Source: Astropecten irregularis
Lineage: Eukaryota > Echinodermata > Asteroidea > Paxillosida > Astropectinidae
Length of the DNA stretch: 64,000 bases
Assembly: GCA_963971285.1 (NCBI GenBank)
Contig: OZ020262.1
Coordinates: 5,303,036 to 5,367,035, forward strand
Direction: 5' to 3'
In this document: positions 10,815 to 23,489 of the stretch, piece after piece
How positions within the stretch are numbered: the stretch's first letter is position 1
Layout of the letters: each line of letters begins with the position of its first letter
Notes under the pieces: model-generated
The model's input: only the letters and a program-made list of their open reading frames with translations
Told to the model about the DNA's origin: nothing
Databases searched by the model: none
Program-made: the position numbers and the translations under genes

Positions 10815-11045
10815 AGGTTTGGCCTGGGTTGCGCTTCACTTTAGCTAACTATGAGCCAAGCGCACAATGTGCGCCACCGTTTTCAAACTGGAACGCGCTG
10901 TTCGCCAAACACGCACACAACGTTCGCCTAACATAGCTAACGGTGTAGAGGAGGTGTTTGCTGAAGTTGGCTTACTACATTGAATGAAAGATGGACGCAA
11001 TATGCAACACATGTTCGCCATTTGTTGCGTGTGCATTCCACTTTC
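10815..11045. mobile_element. Dispersed repeat family L, first copy
   Basis: CCACCGTTTTCAAAC..GGAAC, CGCCTAACATAGCTAACGGT and GAATGAAAGATGGACGCAAT all recur in the same order at 56725-56990, inside an FMO intron. It is non-coding. I cannot name the class. Confidence 0.7.
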
Positions 11046-11140
11046 ACCAGCGTGCAGGGTACCAGTGTACAAGGTACTAGCCTGCAGGGTACCAGTGTAC
11101 AAGGTACTAGCCTGCAGGGTACCAGCTTTCAGGGTACCAA
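11046..11140. repeat. 33-bp tandem repeat, about 2.7 copies
   Basis: The unit starts GTGCAGGGTACCAGTGTACA and ends GGTACTAGCC. It occurs twice exactly or nearly so, with a third partial diverged unit (CAGCTTTCAGGGTACC). Confidence 0.8.
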
Positions 11141-11374
11141 CCTTTGAGAAAACAGCTTATCATACCCACAACATGAATATATGCATGCGATATACAGTGA
11201 CGCTTGTATCACCCCATATGACTGGTAATCATTTTCCTCCTGCACAGTAACACATCCACAATCTCTGCTACTCTAAGACATCAAAACCCCCCCCCCCCCT
11301 CCCCTTGACTCCGCCCCCTACATCTAAAAACCACGCCTTCCTAGTTACCCCCAACCCCAAGCAGCTACCATACC

Positions 11375-14300
11375 CTATGATGTGGCCGGATCGTTGCTCT
11401 GAAGTTCCTTGATCTGTTTGATGAGGTAGGCCTTCTCGTCGTTGAACTGTTCGTCCTCCGTTCGGTCGGTGTGGAATGCAGTGAGGAACTCGACCAGCTT
11501 CGCCTTGTTCTTGTTCAGGATGCTCAAGATGGCCGGCGTCTTGTTGGGGTTGGCTACAAAAACCTGGACGGAGAGGTAAAGGGGGAACGAGATTACGACC
11601 ATTATGATGATGCATGTAAAACTCTCAGCCTTGATACTTTAGCTATCAGGCGAGAAGATCATTGCCGTATTTTTGCAAAAAAGATTTTATCCAATCCTCG
11701 TACTAAGTCACTATTTCCCCTTTCAAGGCTTGAAAGCCATGGTAGGAATTTGCGTAATAGCAGAAACATCACCACCATAAGGACTTCAACAAACCGTTTT
11801 AAAAACAGCCCAATACCCTACTACATTAATCTTTTGAACTCACAGTGAAGGTTTCATCAATCTCTTCCGGCCTACCTTTAAGTGTGTGAATGCCGTTGTA
11901 GTTTTGTGTGGGTATGTGCATGTGTGTTTTTGTGCTTATTGAAATCGTTTTTCCTATTGTGCAATTAACATAATGAATTTTAATGTATGAATTATTGATG
12001 TTTTATAACAAGGTTTTAATAATATAGTAACATTGATGTTATTTTTATGTGACTGCCATTTTGTAAATTCAAATGTAATTCGGCCTTATGGCCGCGAAGT
12101 TTGAATGTTGTTTCATAAATAAATAAATAAATAAATAAATAAAAACCAAACCCTCAAACCTCTGAATAAAGCCCTGTCTGCACTTGACTTCTTCTCCAAG
12201 TTAGACGATAGATTTAAATAGAAAAATCACTGAGAGGAAGACTTCCTCAGAGACGTCCGCACTGGACTTAAAATGGGTAAAGTATCCATCGTCTCGGTTA
12301 CTTTGCCCACAAAAAGTCCAGTGCGGACAGGGCATAAAGGCAATTAAACAGTTTGCTCTTCAACCCCTTCTACCTGGGAAGCAAGTACAGCCATTTGCCT
12401 CATGGCGTGAAAATATTCATGATTGCTTTGTTATTTCCACTGGATTACATTGAATCGGGGTACATCGGCATACATTTTTGGGCCCGCTAGGAATCCCGGG
12501 CTGAAGGGGTTATAAATATAAGTACTCCATCTGTTTTTTGTAGAGATGATGAAATTTACTTACCTTGAAAACGTGGAAGGCCTCAAATTGTATATTCCTG
12601 CTACGATCTCTGAGCATGTTCATCATGAGTTTGAGGTTGTCGGGATTGCTGATGTACTTGGTCATTATGGTGAAGTTATGTCTGTCGAGAAGAAGCTCTC
12701 CCAGAAGCTGTATGAAACAACCCAGAATAAAACAAGTTGAAACTATTGAAAAGTGAACTAAGAAAAATTGACGGGAGCGGGATTCGAACCAGCGACCTTC
12801 GGAACACTGTACAGCCGCTCTACCAGCCCTACGTTGGTAGTGTACGTCCCAAATAGTCAATTATCTTTGTTCGTTTGGAAGTCAGAAGCCATGAAACCAT
12901 GCACACACCGCCATAAAGAATGGTTTCATGGCTTCTGACTGCCAAACAAAGAAAGATAATAATGTAGGCAGATCTGTACGACACGTGCCCATGCCAGTCA
13001 GAGAGTGGCTTAGTACCCACATCCCAATGTATTCATTAACGCGACAGAAATCATATGGAACCAGACTATTCAGTTTGATATTCAACAGAGGGCGCTATCG
13101 GTAAAGTCTGTTTCCTTGCACTATTTAGCCCCATATAAACACGTGTACACAAAACACAGAGCCAGACGATATGCTTTATTATTGTTTTTTTACTCTCAAA
13201 ATTAACAAGTGCTGCGCACGGGCGCTGCAGGAATTATTCAGCAGTGCCGTGGAAAACATTCAGTCTTTTCAGAAGTATGGTTTTTAATTCCGGCAAATCC
13301 GGAAATTTCCGGAACTCTTACATCCCTGTGCACTGTGTTGGATTTGGGTAGATTCTAGTGGGTTCCGAACCAAACTACCATGAGGGTTTGAGGGTATATA
13401 ATGGCTTCCAGATCATACCGTACCTTCAGTGACTGCCTCTTGGTGACGTAGTTATCAGAGTTCAACAGCTTCTGGTACTTCTCAAAGACTTTATCGTAAT
13501 GCTCCTCTAAAAACTCGGCGCATAAAAGCTTATGCCTAGTCAACAGTTCCTGTATGAAAAGGTGACAACAATAAACACCTTCAACATCAAGTTCATCTGT
13601 GAGCATGTTGGATCTTTGAAATGAGCGACCGCATCCGTGTACACCTTTAGATGACAACTTCTCCCAGGCTAAAACTGTGAGAACTTGATTTGTTAACGTA
13701 TTGATAATAACAATCGTCATATTAACCGAGGATGGGACCTTAAGAAGACTTTCTACTGCACATTATCATTATCCCTGGTCATTGGGCTACATTAACATTC
13801 CTGAAACTATCTCTACTCCCTGGGGGAGTATACAGCCCTGGTATGTAAGCGCACAAAGGCTAATCAAGCACAAAGCCATCTCTACCCTCGCAGGTACTCA
13901 TTTACTCATGGGTGAAGAGGAACAATATGTGACAAAGCGTCTTGCCCAAGGACGCAAGCACCACTAACCCATGGCTGGATTCGAACCCACAATCTGTAGA
14001 TTGACCACAAGATCTTGAGCACAACACGCCAGACCGCTTGGCCAAGGCACCCCAGATGACACGCCTGTTCATGAACATGTTGTCCTCACTGTTCATTGAC
14101 AATGGTCAGTCACTCACTGTTTAATACTGACTAGTTGGTCCTTAGCACTTTGGACTCGAGTTAAATCGTTGTCACTGTGTGGTGACTGTCTCATTCCTGA
14201 AGATGTTCTACATTTAAGGTACTATCACACTTCGGTAGCATACCATAACAGAAATCTTCACAGATTTACCTATAACTCACAGGGTATAAAGATGGTGATG

Positions 14301-17300
14301 GTAGAAACATACCATTAAAACCTTTCTGCCTGAAATACTGTATTTATCCAGAAAAGGGTAAGACCAATGACCAAAAACAATTTTGACCTTTTAAAGATAA
14401 AGAAATAATGGTGAAAAGATTTAGAAAATACTGGGGCTGTTTTTCACTGTTTTCTCAAAAAGTGGGCACCGTATGGGACTGAAATTTTCACAGATGACTG
14501 TTACTGTATCTTTCTTGATATTTTTGCCCATGAATCTGCATTTCTTTGACAAAAACAAAGTATGATATTACCTTTAAAGAACGAAATACCAAATCAAACA
14601 ATATTCTCCAATTTTATCCCCCCTACATAATTTTTTCACCTTAAAAGTGGCAAAGGCATCAGACGCGATGTCGAACGTTGACATCTGTACATAATCAAAG
14701 AATCTGTAGAAGATGCTTTCGTTGAGGATGATCTTAGCCAGTGCCGCATAGCGGATGCTGTCTCGCAGCATGATGCCGCAGTTGAGGGCAATCTGCTGAT
14801 TCTCGTACCTGAAACGAACGCAACGGAGAAAGAAAGTATCGGCCATGAGAAGACCTCGGCATACCAGTGACGGATTGGTATCAAATTGATTGGTAACAAC
14901 CATAGAGCTATATTAAAATTACTAGAGTGCTAGCTCCGTGTACATGCCTGTTGGAGCATCCATGTTTGTGCACAAACTTATAGAAAACACAAAATTGTGT
15001 ACATCTTTTATACGTCTATTTGCATATATCTGTGTGTGTTCTATACAGGTGTGTTATCGAAGCCCAATACGCTCAAAATCCGACGCATTTTGTGCAGTGC
15101 GCGCACACGCTCTGCACTTCAGTCACGCAATGAATGCATGTGTCATCAAAAAGGCATTCGAAAGGCATTCCGGTCAAAGTTTTCTTGTTCTACAGACAAG
15201 CACACAAATTAAAAATGACTGCGCCCAGGATGGCGTCAATGCGTCTACGCACGGACAACGCAGAGCTAGCGCTCTACTAATTTTAATATAGCTCTATGGT
15301 TGCAAGGCATTTAGTCCTAAACATTTACTTTTCAAAATGGGTTGTCAATGCGTAATTTGTGGCTACAGTATGTCATCAAAATCAGCGTGTACCTTTTGCA
15401 AATGTACCCTAACCACATTCATTGCATCCTATATAACCCTGAATGCTTTTAAAGGTAGTATCATACTTTGGTAAGAGATCAAAACAGAAATGTTCACAGA
15501 TTTACGTATAACTTACAGGGTATGAAGATGGTGGCGGTAGAAACATACTGTTAAAATGTTTTCGCCTGAAATGGTGTATTTATCCAGAAATTAGTAAAAC
15601 AACGACCAAAAATCTTTTTGATCTTTTAAAAGATCAAAAATAAAAGAGAAAACACTTCAAAAATACTGTGGCCGTTTTTCGCTGTTTTCTAAAAAAATGG
15701 GCAATGTATGGGACTGAAATTTTCACAGATTACTTTTACTGTATCTTCCTTGATATTTTTGCCCGAGAATCTGTACTTCTTTGACAAAAACCAAAGTATG
15801 ATATTACCTTTAAGGAGTATAAACTCCTCCCTTCAGCTCCAATACAATAAAAAACCTACCCTCTGCACAAGATGAAGAGAATACTCTTTTCTCGACAGAC
15901 ATAATCGACGGTGGGTGTCCGTACCCCAATCTGTCTCCTCAAGATGTTGTTGTAGATTTGGGCCACATCTTTCTTGGCCTGACACAAGACGACAAAATGG
16001 ACAGTTTATTTTATGAATGATGAGGCTGAAAATAATGGGCACTGTTATAAAGGTACAATACATGATTGGTAAAGGTCACAGAACATCACTCATACTTTGT
16101 CAGATCCATGTATGAAATGATCAACCTGTAAAAATTTGAGCTCAATCGGACATCTGAGTCATGAGAAAAAAAGGAAAACCTGACTAAATTGTTCTTATAT
16201 TAAACATAAAGAATGGTTTTGATCTTACCCTGAGATCAAAACTTTTTTGTGTGTTTGTTTGACTAATTTCTGGATAAATACTGTACACCATTTCATGCGG
16301 GCATATTTAACGGTATGTTTCTACAAGCAACATTTTCTATCCAATCTTCTACCCATCCTGTACTGTACCTTTAAAAAAACTGCAATCAAATTTTCTTTTA
16401 TTTATCATGTTTATATCAGATCTTAATTCCTTTTAAATTTAAAAAAAAAAAAAAATTTTTTTTTTACAGTTTCAATTGTTGTTACATTGCTACATTGCTA
16501 ATGCTGCACGGACGTCTCTTAAATGATCCTTGGGATATAGTGGTATGTGAGTGATCTCATAGCTTCTGACTGCTCAACGAACAAAGATAATTGACTAGTA
16601 GGGTTGCCAGCAAAATAGGGCTGGTTACCTTTATATAAAAGTGCACTTTTTACGGATGTATAATTTCTGAACACGGATTGAAGTTCAAGTAATGTACACA
16701 CGAGTCCTATGATGGTTCAATTCAAAACCACCGTCTTATTCCAAAGAGCCACAACTCCACATGGTGCTCCGGCCGTGATTGGGACATTCCAGCTTTCATT
16801 GATTGTATTGGAGCGACATGGCTATCAGAGCACATAGGATTCCAGTCATTCCTTGAAGTGGTTGAGTTGCAACAGATATTGGTCTGACGCAGTGGGTGCG
16901 GGGTGGCTAGGGGTGGGAGGGGGGCAACTCAAATGTCATGTTTTGGTAGCATTTGCCATTCGATACGGCCTACATTTGCAATTCACATTTGCTGGTCCGT
17001 CACATGTTCGCAAATGTTCACATCTTAATCATCACATCATGGGAATGGTTTAAAGGTATAACACATGATTGGTAATGGTCACAGAACAGCACTGACACTT
17101 TGTCTGATCCAGCATGTACATTGTACATGAAATAATAAACCTGTGAAAATTTGAGATCAATCGGACATCTGTGTCCCGTGAAAATAGTGACAAAAAACAA
17201 AAAACTATTTTTCATAGAGCTGCTTTTAAAGCACAAAATTTGCTTAAGCATAAAAAGTCTTCCTTGATCAAACAGGATTACCAACCAAATTTTCTTGTGA

Positions 17301-19118
17301 TGTTTAGGCCTACTGCTTTTGACTTGTGAATAAGCATTTACATTGACAAGGAGTTTTGACTGGCATACTGATTTGATTTACCAAGGTTTTTTGTGCTTTA
17401 GCAAATTTTGTGGTGCTTAAGCAGCTCTACGAAAGTGGCCCCTGGTAGGAAGTAGGCTTGGGCGATTCCAGGTTGGAATCGATGAGAATCGATTCTAAAA
17501 TGAAATGGGAATCGCGATTCCACTTTGTTGAGGAATCGATTCTGAGTTTTGAGTTTTGATTCCAAAATGCGCTGAGCAATTCTTGGATCGTTGGATCGAT
17601 GAACCAACTGAAACGATTCTGGCATTCTTAACCCTGTGCTGCACTGGCTTAAAGTTTTGTCTGCAAAACCACAAATAGTGCTGTTTCGATATGAACTTTT
17701 CACATCACCTCTTGAAGTTTGCCATTATTTCAATGTTATTTTTGCTGGCGAAATTTGGAATCGATTCTGAAAATGCTGGAATCGTCCAAGCCTAGTAGGA
17801 AACTTGGAGAAGAAGACCCTTACTGCTTACCTCAAAGTCGAGAAAGTGAAGGTTTTTGATGAGGATCAGGAGTAAGTCTAGGTCATACATGGCCTGAGCG
17901 AGCTGGCTGACCAACTCCGTCTGGGGTTCTTGGTCTCCCGTTCCATACAGAATGTTCTTCATTCCTACCAGACTCTTAGATACATCTTCTTGAGCCTACG
18001 AGGGAATCATTCAATACATATACACCAAAGATTATAAAGTGCTACGCGCAAGATGGGGAACTCTCCACTGAAACGCGTACTCGTCATGGGCACCATTCTG
18101 GTGTTGGGCGGGCGCTCCACGTACAGAGTTTCATAGCATGATATCAGCGACTTGCAAAAGTAGGTCCAGAAAACCCCCCAAAATCGTGGTTTTCATATTC
18201 AGCTGCTTCACACCAATGTCAAATATTTCTATTTACAATAAAGGTTTTAATCGAATCCGGGCCAAAATCTTGCCTAGCACTCCCCTTTTCTTTGATAAAT
18301 CTCCCAGCTCCCATATGTCCCGTGTACAAACTACTCACCAGTTGCACACCAAAATGGCGGATCGTGTATAATAATACCTTTCCGACATCCGGTTTCAGAG
18401 CAGCAAAGCCTGGCAGCTGGTTACGTAACACCTGTTGTGGCGCGCTTGTTTATATTCAACACACAGATAAATTCGCGCGCATCATTTTATAACTGGAAGC
18501 CCGTACGGGGTCAAGGCACAGTGCGTGACGTCTTAAAACCAAATATAAAACCGATCTGTTTTAACTGCAAACAGTAAAATGCTGTATGGACGCAACAGAG
18601 TTTTAACTTAACGACTTTAGCCCCTGTGGTTTAACTCAATTGGTTTTAAATAAAAGGCTGTCTGAACGTACATGAACCCATTGTGGTATCTCATGTGTAC
18701 TGCATAGATACCCTTGGAGCGATCAGAGCTTCTTGTACACCTGACATCCAGTGGGGCATCATTAGTCCAACATGTGTTTGGAAATTAGGAATAGGAGATA
18801 TAGCAACTGCTACAGTGTGCTGTGATGTTTCACTTAAAGACAGGCGGGGCAAACTCAACAGCTCATCAATTACGGACCTTCGACTGCACAGGCACTGAAA
18901 ACGCTTGCCTCTAAATTCTCTACGTTAATTTAAGGAGAGTGATTTGCAGCAGTACTCATTTTTATTAAAAGGAAGGCCTGATCATGTGTGCATAGCGTTG
19001 GCCTACAAACCTTCTCCGCTTTCTTGCCCTCCTGACACTTCTCGATGATCGCCAGTGCGTCGTTGGCGACCTTAACCAGCTCGTGGGGCGCTTTGGCCGA
19101 CTTGCCAAACAGCGGCAT
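11375..19118 (-). CDS. CAB39: MO25 / CAB39 calcium-binding protein 39, 339 residues in 7 coding exons
   Basis: MO25 is a helical-repeat scaffold that binds the pseudokinase STRAD and the kinase LKB1 in the cytoplasm, locking LKB1 active. It also activates some STE20-type kinases. Exons in gene order are 19118-19011, 17995-17831, 15978-15860, 14808-14640, 13549-13424, 12707-12564 and 11563-11375. Every border has GT/AG and phases agree. Conserved blocks run end to end: [16 protein letters not shown] at the start, [128 protein letters not shown] and [18 protein letters not shown] near the C-terminus. The length matches the human protein (341). I chose the inner Met at 19118 because it aligns with the family start. 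Introns carry many MITEs and SINEs; the coding sequence is undamaged. Confidence 0.97.
12118..12145. repeat. AAAT microsatellite
   Basis: Uninterrupted four-base repeat of about seven units in the last MO25 intron, next to a TTCATAAATAAAT run that may be the A-rich tail of a retroposed piece. Confidence 0.8.
12755..12965 (-). mobile_element. tRNA-related SINE (family J) followed by an inverted partial copy
   Basis: On the - strand GGTTCGAATCCCGCTCC is a B-box-like tRNA arm. TCAATTATCTTTGTTCG and TCAGAAGCCATGAAACCA mark the family, shared with 16550, 41630-41790 and 51465-51710. The second half, GGTTTCATGGCTTCTGA, repeats in inverted orientation, giving a hairpin around 12900. Confidence 0.7.
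13905..14060 (-). mobile_element. tRNA-Leu/Ser-like SINE (family K)
   Basis: Read on the - strand, GGGGTGCCTTGGCCAAGCGG is a class II tRNA 5' half (an A box of the GGCCAAGCGGT type). A long variable region and then GTGGGTTCGAATCCAGCC (B box) follow. The tail, CTTGGGCAAGACGCTTTGTC, is the SINE body. The acceptor stem does not close neatly, so I do not call it a functional tRNA gene. Confidence 0.7.
14213..14577. mobile_element. MITE family A copy in MO25 intron 4
   Basis: It has AAGGTACTATCACACTTCGG at one end and CAAAGTATGATATTACCTTT at the other. The internal order matches the 15448 copy. It ends about 63 bp from the splice donor of exon 4. Confidence 0.85.
14900..15299. mobile_element. MITE family E (ends CATAGAGCTATATTAAAATT), MO25 intron 3
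   Basis: Left CATAGAGCTATATTAAAATT ACTAGAG is mirrored by CTCTACTAATTTTAATATAG at the right. The body includes GCATCCATGTTTGTGCACAA and is shared, inverted, with 55369-55845. Confidence 0.82.
15448..15813. mobile_element. MITE family A copy in MO25 intron 3
   Basis: The ends AAAGGTAGTATCATACTTTG and CAAAGTATGATATTACCTTT are near-perfect complements. The central palindrome TTTTAAAAGATCAAAA is intact. Its inner edge is 47 bp from exon 3. Confidence 0.87.
16047..16375. mobile_element. MITE family B (ends AAAGGTACAATACATGATTG) in MO25 intron 2
   Basis: The left end is AAAGGTACAATACATGATTG; the right end is CCATCCTGTACTGTACCTTT. The body has CTTTGTCAGATCCATG, TGAGCTCAATCGGACATCTG and CTGAGATCAAAACT. 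Other copies are at 17050, 19328 (inverted), 42088 and 52094. It shares the outer TTAAAGGTA with family A, so the two may use related transposases. Confidence 0.82.
17050..17446. mobile_element. Truncated family B copy joined to a family C MITE
   Basis: From 17050 the family B start runs to about 17205. It then turns into AGAGCTGCTTTTAAAGCACA (family C), which continues to GCTTAAGCAGCTCTACGAAA and GTGGCCCC at 17446. Family C is also complete at 20267-20526. The right half of B is missing. Confidence 0.7.
17455..17797. mobile_element. About 340-bp MITE with TAGGCTTGGGCGATTCCAG ends
   Basis: Left TAGGCTTGGGCGATTCCAG pairs with right CTGGAATCGTCCAAGCCTA (one mismatch). Many GAATCGATTC words fill the interior. 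Its right edge is about 35 bp from MO25 exon 2. Confidence 0.78.
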
Positions 19119-19309
19119 TCTGGTCAACGTGTAGGACGAGCCCTCTGAGCACGGGAAGAAATGTGACTGATGAAGACGGTGTGCACAAGACTCCCAGAGA
19201 TTATGGGCCGGAGACGCTGCACGCCACTGACCAATCCCCCAGTTATTTACAGTCCTGTCACGTTGTGGCTAACCTTCAAGTGCTGCTGGCCAACTTGTGT
19301 ATGCTGATC
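19119..19309 (-). other. 5'UTR part of the first MO25 coding exon
   Basis: In gene sense TTTTCGTTACAG precedes 19309, a good splice acceptor. The sequence then runs without an in-frame ATG as far as the MTRM start region. So MO25 has at least one upstream noncoding exon. Confidence 0.6.
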
Positions 19310-19327
19310 CTGTAACGAAAAATAACA

Positions 19328-19463
19328 AACAAATTCATGTATCGGTCAATTGATTGACTCAGATGTCCGATTGGTCCCAAATTTTTCACAGGTTTATCAT
19401 TTCATACACATGCTGAATCAGAGCACTGTGACCTTTACCAATCATGTATTATAATTTTAAAGG
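19328..19463 (-). mobile_element. Partial family B MITE, inverted
   Basis: CAGATGTCCGATTGGTCCCA and CCAATCATGTATTATAATTT TAAAGG match the left half of family B on the - strand. The other half is missing. It lies about 20 bp upstream of the MO25 5'UTR acceptor. Confidence 0.7.
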
Positions 19464-20052
19464 TCATTTTCTGGGGATGGAATTTTCGGACCCCAAAATT
19501 CAAATTAAGGTTCAACTTCATTTTTCTTCACCCATATAGCTTGACTACCTTGGGGAGATGTGAGGCTTTTTAATAGATCAGCGAGGAGTGACGTCATTCC
19601 AACTCGCCGACCTTGAAGCCGATGAAAACAATGCATTAAGTTGTACAGGTTTTAAGACAAAAAGCTGCCAGAATTCTTATTACAGGGTACTTCAAAGAAG
19701 GATATTGTCTGAGGAAAAACTATGACTCAACAATGAAAGTCATACAGAATCCAATTTCTGCTTCTTGACAAAAATTTTTCAAAAACAATTCTCTACGACG
19801 GGCGGTTTGTGCGTGATTTGTCCATGATTGTGCATAGCTTGCGCCATCTACACGTTAGTTTTCATCGGTTGTCAAGTTATGAGAATGAAAGTACCCGGAT
19901 GTCCGCGCTGATCTATATCTGTTTTTTAATTGGCTATTTATCCATCGTGGGAGCCTTTGGGAAATTATTTAAGTCTTTACCATCTGAGCTCAATTTCATG
20001 ATGGCTCTGCTGACCACATAACTCTGCGCTTGTGACCCTCATTCCTTACTTA
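19464..20052. other. Non-coding stretch, no feature recognised
   Basis: Moderate GC, short open frames only, no family match I can see elsewhere in the window. Confidence 0.5.
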
Positions 20053-20670
20053 AGGACATTTCACACTACATGTATCTCCTTTTCCATCCGTGTTGAAATC
20101 AACCCGGATCCGCCCTCGGTTCAGCCCGGCAAGTTTTTTTTACCAGATCGAAGAGACGCAATGTTCACACTTAAGTTTTTGGTGAACCGGCTCATACGAC
20201 ACGGATCACAGCAAAAAATGTGGTTTGGGATTTTCAACTATCAGACTATGGTCCCTACTCCCTACCAGGGCCCAATTTCATAAAGCTGCTTAAAAGCTGC
20301 ACAAAAATTGCTTTATAAGCATGAAAAGCCTTCCTTGATCAATCAGGATTGCCAACCATATTTTCATGTGATGTTTACTGCTTTTGACTTGTATTTGGCC
20401 ATTGTTTGCTGAGCATAACATTCACATTTCACAAGGAGTTTGGGCTGGCATACTGATTTTATTTACAAATGTTTTTTGGTGTTTAAGCAAATTTTAGTGC
20501 TTAAGCAGCTCTATGAAATTGGCCCTAAGTTGATTCTGATCCGATTAGGCCGTCCTACCCGGGTCGGCTCAGGGTTGAAACTTTCCAAGTGTGAAAAGGA
20601 TTGAAACAAAATCTCAGGGGTTCGATCCGGTTCCAACCCCAAGATTTAGGATAGTGTGAAAAGGCCTATT
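20053..20670. mobile_element. Inverted-repeat element family D with a family C MITE nested at 20267-20526
   Basis: The ends are CATTTCACACTA at the left and TAGTGTGAAAAGGCC at the right. Inside are GAAATCAACCCGGATC and CCCGGGTCGGCTCAGGGTTG. The same element without the insertion is at 30106-30442. There CTACCAGGG runs directly into TTAATTTACAGTAGATCCG, so the family C insertion postdates the D duplication. Confidence 0.75.
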
Positions 20671-23000
20671 AGCGCCAGAAACACGTAGTCAGGCTACTCG
20701 GGAGTAACGAGCACAAGACAAAAGCAAGTCCGCTCCTGTCATTATTAGTAAAGTACCGCTAACGACACTCCTTGCAACGCTAATTGTATAATGAATGGTA
20801 TGCAAACTGGCACGGAGCAAAGTAAAGGTCGCCAGGGTTTTATTTCGGGATGACTTGTAAAGGTTAGTCAATGTTAGCTTGATGGGATTATTTGGCTACA
20901 CCTCAATCTCGCAGGAAAGTTGGGCATTCCAAAGATAGCTATGGCATACTTCAAGTTCTGCTCCCCCGAACATGTAAACACTGTTTTTAATGGTTAATAA
21001 GTCAAGCTTAATGTAATTTAATACTGGAAAGTACGTACATGTACACGTAATAGCCCGAGCTTGGATTAAAGATAGTACGTAAATAAAATGGGTAAATGGG
21101 ATTGCCATTTGGTCATGGCTATTTTGGGAGCAGAGCGTATTCGTTCCAACCATCTAACATGTCTAATACATCATACATGTACACGTAGGCTTAATCACAT
21201 TGTCAATTCAAATTACTGTACATGTACAGTACACTGTATAATCATAAATGAAAGGTTTCAATTATTACATTTGAAATGGAACAAATCAAAATGCATGTAC
21301 TGAAGGATACACAAAACCAGATTCATAAAATTATACAGTAGTTACTTTCATTTTCATTGTCAGGAAAATAGAGAAAGAACCATGTACCCTGAATTCCTTT
21401 TGTTTTGTGGTTTAATTTTTCAGGATTGAGTACAAGTACCTGCACATATACATGTACAACCATGTAGAAATGTACATGTACAAGGGACATAACATACTGT
21501 ATCTAAAACAGATGACATGTACAGTACATGTATCTGTGTATTAGACATACATGATGCAAACCAATATTAAAATTGACCACGGCTTTTCATGTTAATGGGA
21601 TGCTATCTTGATGCAAATTTTCCAACTGTCCAGAATATCAAAATACCGTACATATAATTGCTTGTGGTTTGGGATGACTTTGCCATGTTCACAGTACTGT
21701 AAAAAATAGTCTGAAACCGATCTGTACAGATTTTAGCTAGAAGAACAATGAGGAAATCGACCAAAGCGGACACACACATTTAATGTACAGTACATGTACA
21801 TACTCTATGTACATGATACAAGTACAGTACTTCAATTGTAGTTTCGTTCAAAATATGCACTTTCTATTTGAACATGTAGAAAGCAGGGCTGACATTAACA
21901 AGTGCGTGGAGGTTGAGTAATTTAGCATTTTATGATCGTTGACTATTATTACAACATTAAACAGAAACTGTAGTCCAGATTGTCCGGTAGTTGCAAACAA
22001 GGATGAGTTTTGCAGTACATGTACATGTGCATGTATGTACATGTACATGTATGTACATGTACATGTATGTAGGGCCTTCTATAAAGTATAAAGTTTGACT
22101 AGTACCAGTATTCATATTGTACTACATACAGTACATGTAAATATTACAGTATGTACATGTATTTAATATGAATGTATTTTTGTGTAATATGTTGCTCGAC
22201 ACACATGTACATCATGTACATGTACTGTAGGTTCCCAAAGATGTTGTTTTGCTCAAACGAAACGAAGGGCTAAATTAACATAACACGTGGGTGAACACTG
22301 AATGTACATATACATTTGTAAAGTGGTCAGGATTGGTGCTGAACAGTGTGCATGGATTTTGCGCATGCAATGTTCTGTAGGAATTGAGCACGACATCGTG
22401 GATGACATTTTACACTGTACATTTTGTACAGTGCATTGTATAGGCCTAATGTTCAGTGAAAATTGTATTGTATAATAATGTTAAGTGAACATTGTCATTG
22501 TACATGTACATATATGTACAGGGTAGTACAGTAAATTATGTATTGTACAGTATGTAACATCTGCTCAATTTTACAGCAGGTACATGTACAGTGTACAATT
22601 GTGCCGAATACGTGTAATATTAAACACATGGCCCATAATTACTGTGCAAACACTGTACACAGTACAATATGCAAGCAGGTTATTCTTGCATGGGCCACAA
22701 TCTGTGACATTTTACATTTTCTATACAGTTGCATTTCCATCTTTGTAGTTTGTACGCAAGCAAACTTAATCACTTCAGGGCTGGCCGGCAGATTTCATTT
22801 CAACAAATCGATACTGGTATGCATGAACACCTTACATGTATGTGTACATGTACATGCACTGCAGTCTGATCGCAGAAAGGAGGATAAAAGAATTACAATT
22901 ACACAATTCTTTGTCCTCAAACAGACTTTTTTTGTTCAAAACTGTCCTCGGACATACAAATGAGTGCTTAGTCCATGGGACTACATGCAGTGTTCTCCAA
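20671..23000. repeat. TGTACATGTACA-rich low-complexity DNA
   Basis: Dozens of copies of the self-complementary word TGTACATGTACA or its halves (TACATGTA, GTACAGTAC), singly and in short runs such as 22017-22070. No gene is present. Many short hairpins are possible. The density continues, lower, to about 34.9 kb. Confidence 0.7.
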
Positions 23001-23110
23001 CGTGTAGAACGGACGTGGCGCACCGCCACGCTTTCTGCGGCAGCCGCCATTTTCCGCCACGCTTAAAAATCGCCGCCACGCTTTAAAATCATGCCGCCAC
23101 GTTTACATTA
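23000..23110. repeat. CGCCACGCTTT-type short tandem repeats
   Basis: GCCGCCACGCTT(T)AAAATC-like units occur four times with varying spacing. This is a small degenerate tandem array. Confidence 0.6.
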
Positions 23111-23302
23111 TTTACTGTACAGTAAATAATTACTCCAGAAATAATCTGGAAACAATGAGAATCACTTTATTTTCGAGTCTAACCTTCGAAACTTTCCAAT
23201 GATTTCGCACGAACTGTCAAATTTGCGACGCGAGGCAACTCGAATTGACATACATTAAACGTATGTACTAAGGGGAGACAGCGAGTCGACCGGCCTTGCA
23301 AA

Positions 23303-23385
23303 ACACGTGCACTGCAAGAGACCTACTTTTGCTGCATACGTTCTGCACTGCAAGAGACCTACTTTTGCTGCATACGATCTGCGCA
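23303..23385. repeat. 37-bp tandem duplication
   Basis: CTGCAAGAGACCTACTTTTG followed by CTGCATACG occurs twice in direct orientation, almost without change. Confidence 0.8.
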
Positions 23386-23489
23386 CGTGGTCACAAATCT
23401 GGTTACGTTTACGCGAAACTTCGACGAAATTCTTCCGAAAATTCGGCATTTTGAATGAGCTTGCTTTATTCAAACTACATTTTCGATGA

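Noticed and set aside
13975..14053. Possible tRNA-Leu or tRNA-Ser gene on the - strand
   Set aside because: Class II-like layout, but the acceptor stem is poor and a SINE tail continues.
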